DNA from: Bosea sp. 685
Lineage (GTDB): Bacteria; Pseudomonadota; Alphaproteobacteria; Rhizobiales; Beijerinckiaceae
Reading direction: 5' to 3'
DNA: 64,000 bases
NCBI RefSeq assembly: GCF_031884435.1
Contig: NZ_CP134779.1
Location: 5,704,001-5,768,000, forward strand
Shown: positions 61,789 through 64,000 of the stretch, piece after piece
Numbering within the stretch: the stretch's first letter is position 1
Layout of the letters: each line of letters starts with the position of its first letter
The notes under the pieces: generated by a model
What the model was told of the DNA's origin: nothing
Database searches by the model: none
What the model saw: the letters and a program-made list of their open reading frames with translations, nothing else
Translations under genes and position numbers: made by a program

Positions 61789-62754
61789 ATGCCCGAAACC
61801 ATCGTTCTGCTCGACATGACCTCTCCCGACCGCGCCGAGAAGCTGCGCGCTCTCCTGCCGCCCGGCTTTGTGCTGACCCACGGCACGGCGCGCGGCGACG
61901 AGCATATGAAGGAGATCATCGCCGAGGCCGACTACGCCATCTCCGGCCAGGTCGGCATTTCCGCCGATGTGCTGCGCGCGGCGAAGAAGCTGAAACTCCT
62001 GCATAAATGGGGCGTCGGCGTCGACAATATCGACGTCGCCGCGGCGAAGGAGCTTGGCATCAAGGTCGCCCGCACCACCGGCAGCAATGCCGTGCCGGTC
62101 GCCGAATTCACGCTCGGACTGATGCTCTCGACGCTGCGCTATATCGGCTATGGCCATGCCGAGCTGAAGAAGGGGCATTGGGCCACCGGACACCTTCCAG
62201 GCGAGACCTTCATGCTCTCGGGCAAGACGGTCGGCATCGTCGGGTTTGGGGCCATCGGCAAGAATGTCGCCAAGCTGCTCAAGGGTTTTGGCTGCACGAT
62301 CCTCTATTCCAAGCGCCAGCCGCTCAGCGCCACTGAGGAAGCCGCGCTCGGCGTGAAGCACGCCACGATGGCCGAGCTTCTGGCCCAGTCCGACGTGGTC
62401 TCGCTGCATTGCCCGCTGACGCCGGAGACCACCAATCTGATCGACAAGGCCGCCTTCGCCGCGATGAAGAAGACCGCCGTGCTGATCAATGTCGCGCGCG
62501 GTGGCGTCGTCAACGAGGCCGATCTGGTGGTGGCGCTGCGCGCCAAGGACATCGCCGGCGCGGCGATGGATGTGTACTCGGTCGAACCGCTGCCGCCCGA
62601 GAGCGAGTTGCTGACGCTCGACAACCTCGTCGTGACGCCGCATCTCGCCGCCATGGCCGCCGATAATTTCGCACCGACGGTGGCGCGGATGTTCGCCAAT
62701 ATGGCCCATGTCTCGCGCGGCGAGCCGGTGCCGCCGCTCGATCTCGTCGTCTGA
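61789..62754 (+). CDS. D-2-hydroxyacid dehydrogenase (phosphoglycerate dehydrogenase-like)
   Basis: 321 residues from ATG 61789. NAD motif GIVGFGAIGKNVAKLL, catalytic Arg in INVARGGVVNE, Glu in YSVEPLP and His in VTPHLAA, N-terminal VGVDNID. Length fits single-domain hydroxyacid dehydrogenases without the regulatory ACT domain. Last gene of the operon from 54729; a 13-bp hairpin follows. Confidence 0.9.
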   Translation: MPETIVLLDMTSPDRAEKLRALLPPGFVLTHGTARGDEHMKEIIAEADYAISGQVGISADVLRAAKKLKLLHKWGVGVDNIDVAAAKELGIKVARTTGSNAVPVAEFTLGLMLSTLRYIGYGHAELKKGHWATGHLPGETFMLSGKTVGIVGFGAIGKNVAKLLKGFGCTILYSKRQPLSATEEAALGVKHATMAELLAQSDVVSLHCPLTPETTNLIDKAAFAAMKKTAVLINVARGGVVNEADLVVALRAKDIAGAAMDVYSVEPLPPESELLTLDNLVVTPHLAAMAADNFAPTVARMFANMAHVSRGEPVPPLDLVV

Positions 62755-62760
62755 ACGAAA

Positions 62761-62791
62761 CATCGCCGGAGCGGGAAACGCTCCGGCGATG
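62761..62791 (+). terminator. Terminator hairpin after the hydroxyacid dehydrogenase
   Basis: CATCGCCGGAGCG, loop GGAAA, CGCTCCGGCGATG: perfect 13-bp stem 6 bp beyond the stop, followed by TGTCTTTC. Good rho-independent candidate for the long plus-strand operon. Confidence 0.8.
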
Positions 62792-62804
62792 ATGTCTTTC
62801 GAGA

Positions 62805-62848
62805 GCGTTTTCGAGCGAAGTGGAAACCGGTTCGCGTGAAGAAAACGC
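62805..62848. repeat. Short intergenic stem-loop element
   Basis: GCGTTTTC pairs with GAAAACGC around AAGTGGAAACCGGTTCGCGT. This core is a pattern I recognise from intergenic regions of many Hyphomicrobiales. Role unknown. Confidence 0.5.
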
Positions 62849-62863
62849 GCTAAAATAAAGAGA

Positions 62864-62903
62864 TCGAGCGGTTTCCGATCCAATTGGATCGGAAACCGCT
62901 CGA
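62864..62903. terminator. 40-nt perfect palindrome between convergent genes
   Basis: From TCGAGCGG at 62864 to CCGCTCGA at 62903 every base pairs, with CCAATTGG at the centre. It ends 4 bp before the stop of the RND gene and probably terminates that minus-strand transcript; it is symmetric, so it also faces the plus-strand operon. Confidence 0.75.
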
Positions 62904-62907
62904 GACC

Positions 62908-64000
62908 TTAGGCCGCTTCAGCCAGCGTCTGGGCAGGCGGGTGATCGACCTGCTTCAGCGGCTTATTGCCCGTCAGCTTGCGCATCAGCACGTAGAACAC
63001 CGGCGTCAGGAAGATGCCGAAGGCGGTGACGCCGATCATACCGGCGAAGACCGCGACGCCCATGGCGTGGCGCATCTCGGCGCCAGCGCCGGTCGACGTC
63101 ACCAGCGGCACCACGCCCATGATGAAGGCAAGCGAGGTCATCAGGATCGGCCGCAGGCGCAGGCGGCTCGCCTCGATCGCGGCCTGGACCGGCGTCCTGC
63201 CCTCGAACTCCAATTCGCGGGCGAATTCGACGATCAGGATCGCGTTCTTGGCCGATAGTCCCACCAGAACGACGAGGCCGATCTGGGTGAAGACGTTGTT
63301 GTCGCCTGCCGTCAGCCAGACGCCGGTCATCGCGGCGAGCAGGCCCATCGGGATGATCATGATGATCGCGATCGGCAGGGTCAGGCTCTCATATTGCGCC
63401 GCCAGCACCAGGAAGACGAGCAGGATCGCGATCGGGAAGACCAGCATGGCGGAGTTGCCGGCCAGGATCTCCTGATAGGTCAATTCGGTCCACTCGAAGG
63501 CGAAGCCCTTGGGCAAGGTCTCGGCAGCAATGCGCTCGACGGCGGCCTGCGCCTGCCCCGAGGAATAGCCCGGAGCCGGACCGGCATTGATGTCCGAGGC
63601 CAGGAAGCCGTTATATCGCATCGCCCGTTCGGGACCGGCATCGGCGCGCACGTTCAGCACGGCGCCCAGCGGCACCATCTCACCCGAGGCCGAGCGGACC
63701 CGGAGCTGGGCGATCTGTTCGGGATAAGCGCGGAAGGCGGCGTCGGCCTGAGCGCGGACCGTGTAGGTGCGGCCGAACTTGTTGAAGTCGTTGACATAGG
63801 ATGAGCCGAGATAGATCTGCAGCGTGTCGAAGACATCCGTCACCGCGACGCCAAGCTGGCGCGCCTTGGTGCGATCGATATCGGCAAACAGCTGCGGGAC
63901 ATTGACCTGGAAGCTCGAGAACATGCCGGCGATCTCGGGCGCGGCCGCAGCCTTGGCCATGAAGGCCTTGGTCGCCTCGTCGAGAGCCTTGTAGCCCAGC
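62908..64000 (-). CDS. RND efflux pump, inner-membrane transporter (AcrB/MexB type), partial
   Basis: The last 364 codons are visible; the frame stays open to the window edge, so the gene starts beyond it. Porter-domain segments (QLFADIDRTKARQLGVAVTD, YLGSSYVNDFNKFGR) precede the second set of membrane spans (AIIMIIPMGLLAAMTGV, NVFTQIGLVVLVGLSAKNAI, IVEFARELE) and end at the usual PVFYVLMRKL tail. HAE1-type proton-driven drug exporter, normally with a periplasmic adaptor gene upstream. Separate from the catabolic cassettes. Confidence 0.95.
   Translation of the reverse strand, partial: LGYKALDEATKAFMAKAAAAPEIAGMFSSFQVNVPQLFADIDRTKARQLGVAVTDVFDTLQIYLGSSYVNDFNKFGRTYTVRAQADAAFRAYPEQIAQLRVRSASGEMVPLGAVLNVRADAGPERAMRYNGFLASDINAGPAPGYSSGQAQAAVERIAAETLPKGFAFEWTELTYQEILAGNSAMLVFPIAILLVFLVLAAQYESLTLPIAIIMIIPMGLLAAMTGVWLTAGDNNVFTQIGLVVLVGLSAKNAILIVEFARELEFEGRTPVQAAIEASRLRLRPILMTSLAFIMGVVPLVTSTGAGAEMRHAMGVAVFAGMIGVTAFGIFLTPVFYVLMRKLTGNKPLKQVDHPPAQTLAEAA

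Noticed and set aside
1..64000. tRNA, rRNA, insertion sequence, integrase or prophage genes
   Set aside because: None recognised on either strand; inverted repeats found are short intergenic elements without transposase.

Overview
The window is high-GC DNA with dense coding, GTG/TTG starts and many 4-bp start/stop overlaps. It also carries palindromic intergenic repeats of the CGTCATCCTGG...CCAGGATGACG kind, which I associate with Hyphomicrobiales such as Bosea and Bradyrhizobium. I infer a soil or plant-associated alphaproteobacterium, possibly Bosea-like; no rRNA, tRNA or housekeeping marker confirms this. No transposase, integrase, phage gene or CRISPR array was seen, and no gene-free stretch exceeds about 280 bases.

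Almost the whole window is a row of uptake-plus-catabolism cassettes. There are eight ABC importers in 60 kb: two polar-amino-acid type (281-3331; 22989-25453), four PotABCD type (8235-12019; 15825-20155; 41472-45343; 55624-59387) and two Dpp/Opp type (28646-37053; 51396-54681, the second without ATPases). Most sit with local regulators and soluble enzymes. Region 1 (1-7433): GntR regulator, 2-hydroxyacid dehydrogenase and amino-acid type importer on the minus strand, divergent from an enolase-superfamily dehydratase and an SDR, suggesting sugar-acid use. Region 2 (7460-15828): MarR repressor, a 24-bp perfect palindrome, and a long operon with Pot importer, NodB-fold hydrolase, two SDRs and an amidase; I read it as possible cyclic imide/amide catabolism. 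Region 3 (15825-22785): a second Pot importer, aldehyde dehydrogenase and divergent LysR.

Region 4 (22989-28482): amino-acid type importer, an SDR without its catalytic Tyr/Lys, a muconate-cycloisomerase-like enzyme, a cupin and a signal-less binding-protein homologue. Region 5 (28646-38711): Dpp importer wrapped around two amidohydrolases (one CodA-like, one with the first metal motif changed to D-C-D), with a divergent GntR and flavin-reductase-like protein. Region 6 (38806-45343): LysR, nitrilase-fold hydrolase, RraA-like protein and Pot importer. Region 7 (45621-51132): hyuA, a frameshifted hyuB, an Ldh2-family dehydrogenase with an altered catalytic His, and a GntR. Region 8 (51396-62754): Dpp SBP and permeases, creatininase-like protein, Pot importer, second RraA-like protein, gamma-glutamyltransferase-like protein and 2-hydroxyacid dehydrogenase. 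The window ends in the C-terminal part of an RND efflux pump.

The most notable signals are: two parallel modules (regions 6 and 8) pairing a C-N hydrolase, a Pot importer and an RraA-like protein whose aldolase Arg is Thr in both copies; several enzymes with replaced catalytic residues next to importers; and repeated short tandem duplications (13-20 bp) placed exactly at gene junctions.
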